NCBI GenBank assembly: GCA_932222125.1
Contig: CAKNZJ010000123.1
Location: 1 to 42,143 of the forward strand
DNA: 42,143 nt
From: an uncultured Clostridia bacterium
GTDB lineage: Bacteria > Bacillota > Clostridia > Oscillospirales > Oscillospiraceae
Direction of reading: 5' to 3'
Below the pieces are notes generated by a model that worked only from the letters and a program-made list of their open reading frames with translations, made no database searches and was not told the DNA's origin. Both the position numbers and the translations under genes were made by a program. Below are positions 41,342 to 42,143 of the stretch, piece after piece. Each line of letters starts with the position of its first letter. Within the stretch, counting starts at the first letter, position 1.

Positions 41342-41521
41342 ATGAACATAGACACAAGAGAGCGATTTACATTACGAATCCCAAAACCACTGTTTTTTGA
41401 CATGAAAATCAAGGCTGAAGAAAAAGGGGTATCGGTCAATGCCTTGATTCTACAAATCTTATGGGATTGGGTAGAACGACACAAGCAATGGATAGATACA
41501 GACACTCAGCCCAGCGTATAA
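41342..41521 (+). CDS. Ribbon-helix-helix protein 3 (Arc-like, 59 aa)
   Basis: A 59-residue protein from ATG 41342 to TAA 41519-41521. RERFTLRIPKPLFFDMKIKAEEKGVSVNALIL is a clear ribbon-helix-helix: strand RFTLRIP, helix A, turn with GVSVNA, helix B. The strand is nearly identical to that of RHH protein 2 (RFTLRIP), which suggests a duplicated pair facing each other. The upstream GAAGGGAG is 15 bases from the ATG, with the second TTGACGTCAA in between, so translation start and operator are intimately placed. Confidence 0.8.
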   Translation: MNIDTRERFTLRIPKPLFFDMKIKAEEKGVSVNALILQILWDWVERHKQWIDTDTQPSV

Positions 41522-41556
41522 GCCGTTCTCGGAGGGCGAAAGGAGGTGAGGAGCGA

Positions 41557-41727
41557 ATGACAGATTTCAGGATAACGAAAGACGGCAGGGTGTTTCTGAA
41601 TGACTTTGAGATACCAAATTGCATGGGCGTTGACATCAAAATTGAGGGAGGGGAAGATCCAGAGGTGGTGCTCCGAATCTCCTGTGAAAGAGTGTCGATT
41701 GATGGGTATGCGCTCCATTCTAAATAA
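41557..41727 (+). CDS. Phage-type small hypothetical protein (56 aa)
   Basis: A 56-residue acidic protein starting MTDFRITKDGRVFLNDFEIP with AAAGGAGGTG upstream. The strand-turn-strand pattern and the phrase KDGRVFLND are typical of short phage proteins of unknown function. It lies 35 bases after RHH protein 3 on the same strand, so probably co-transcribed. Its last 8 bases overlap the 3' end of the gene on the opposite strand. Confidence 0.65.
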   Translation: MTDFRITKDGRVFLNDFEIPNCMGVDIKIEGGEDPEVVLRISCERVSIDGYALHSK

Positions 41728-42055
41728 ATGGGATCGCAGATTTAAGCTTTCCCAGCCAGTCAAGAACTTCGGAGATACCATTCTTGAAGCGGTTCTCCAT
41801 GTAGATGATAGCCTCATCGTTAAGACAGAATCCGCTGTAAAGGTACAGCTTTATCATTCCAGCGCGTTTCAGTTCTGCTAATGCCTCGGCGCCATCTTCC
41901 GAGCGCCATTCTAGGGAGTAATTCACAGGCCATCTTGCTTGATCTGCAAAATCCTTTGCCGCTCTTTTTGGGGTTCCGTCTGCCCGGCGCTTTATATAGG
42001 CGGCATAGATTTCGCAAAGTATCTTATCTGCATCTTTTGTTAATTTGACATTCAA
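41720..42055 (-). CDS. Phage-type hypothetical protein, possible winged helix (111 aa)
   Basis: From TTG 42055 (AAAGGGGGTG 8 bases upstream) this is 111 residues. LNVKLTKDADKILCEIYAAYIKRRADG and KRAAKDFAD resemble the start of a group of small proteins common in Clostridia phages, probably with a winged-helix fold (TKDADKILCEIY as helix 1; SEDGAEALAELKRAGMIKLYLYSGFCLNDEA as the wing region). No function is assigned. The ATG at 42091 overlaps the ribosome binding site and the -10 region, so it is rejected. Confidence 0.7.
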   Translation of the reverse strand: MNVKLTKDADKILCEIYAAYIKRRADGTPKRAAKDFADQARWPVNYSLEWRSEDGAEALAELKRAGMIKLYLYSGFCLNDEAIIYMENRFKNGISEVLDWLGKLKSAIPFI

Positions 42056-42081
42056 CTTATTCACCCCCTTTCTCCGACTAA

Positions 42082-42110
42082 ATTTTACCATACTCGAGGG
42101 AAGGGAACAA
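42082..42110 (-). promoter_or_regulatory. Promoter of the 111-residue gene
   Basis: On the - strand: TTGTTC (42110-42105), 17-base spacer, TAAAAT (42087-42082). It gives a leader of about 20 bases to the TTG start. Confidence 0.65.
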
Positions 42111-42143
42111 GGGATAGACCAACGTATAAATCCGCCTTGAATA

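Noticed and set aside
1..42143. CRISPR arrays, rRNA genes, transposases
   Set aside because: No regularly spaced direct repeats, no rRNA sequence and no DDE transposase motifs were seen anywhere in the window.

Overview
The window looks like a chromosomal segment of an anaerobic, low-to-mid GC Clostridia, most likely a gut Oscillospiraceae (Flavonifractor/Intestinimonas-like). The evidence is the butyrate-forming crt-hbd-bcd-etfBA cluster with a Rex-type operator, AGGAGG ribosome binding sites, frequent TTG/GTG starts and the rimP-nusA-ylxR-ylxQ-infB order. The genus is an inference from content, not from a search.

Layout. 1-83 is the 3' part of a tRNA-Leu(CAG). 84-1460 is a gene-poor scar with a decayed DUF2975/XRE pair and two strong palindromes. 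1462-3158 (+) is a small operon: YfcE-like phosphoesterase, YaaA, Bcp peroxiredoxin. 3271-6708 (-) is pyruvate carboxylase with its own promoter. 6894-16068 (-) is a five-gene oligopeptide-type ABC transporter operon (substrate-binding lipoprotein, two permeases, two ATPases) followed by a membrane-anchored ApbE-like protein; four of the five transporter subunits carry large extra segments. 16500-16958 (+) is a small tyrosine phosphatase; 17023-19009 (-) is a nucleotide-sugar pair (nucleotidyltransferase, GalE).

19248-24110 (-) encodes crotonase, 3-hydroxybutyryl-CoA dehydrogenase, acyl-CoA dehydrogenase, EtfB and EtfA: acetoacetyl-CoA to butyryl-CoA with flavin-based electron bifurcation. 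Thiolase and the terminal CoA-transferase are not in the window. 24385-24775 is a DUF554 pseudogene. 24782-36291 (-) is a housekeeping block: murI-DUF1934-argS, then rimP-nusA-ylxR-ylxQ-infB, then rbfA-nrnA-truB-ribF, separated by hairpins. 36492-37898 (+) carries smpB, a cyclophilin and tmRNA (ssrA), so both trans-translation components sit together.

From the 3' end of ssrA to the end of the window is the left arm of an integrated element (prophage or related), inserted at the tmRNA gene. It holds a tyrosine integrase, a repressor/Cro-like divergent pair with operator repeats, and an array of very small genes: a 42-residue basic protein, two small membrane proteins, three ribbon-helix-helix proteins and phage-type hypotheticals. 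Almost every one has a clear promoter and Shine-Dalgarno. The right end of the element lies outside the window.

The most interesting items are the co-enlarged peptide transporter operon, the small-gene regulatory array of the integrated element with its shared operators, the Rex-like operator on the butyrate promoter, and the leader hairpin of the rimP-nusA operon.
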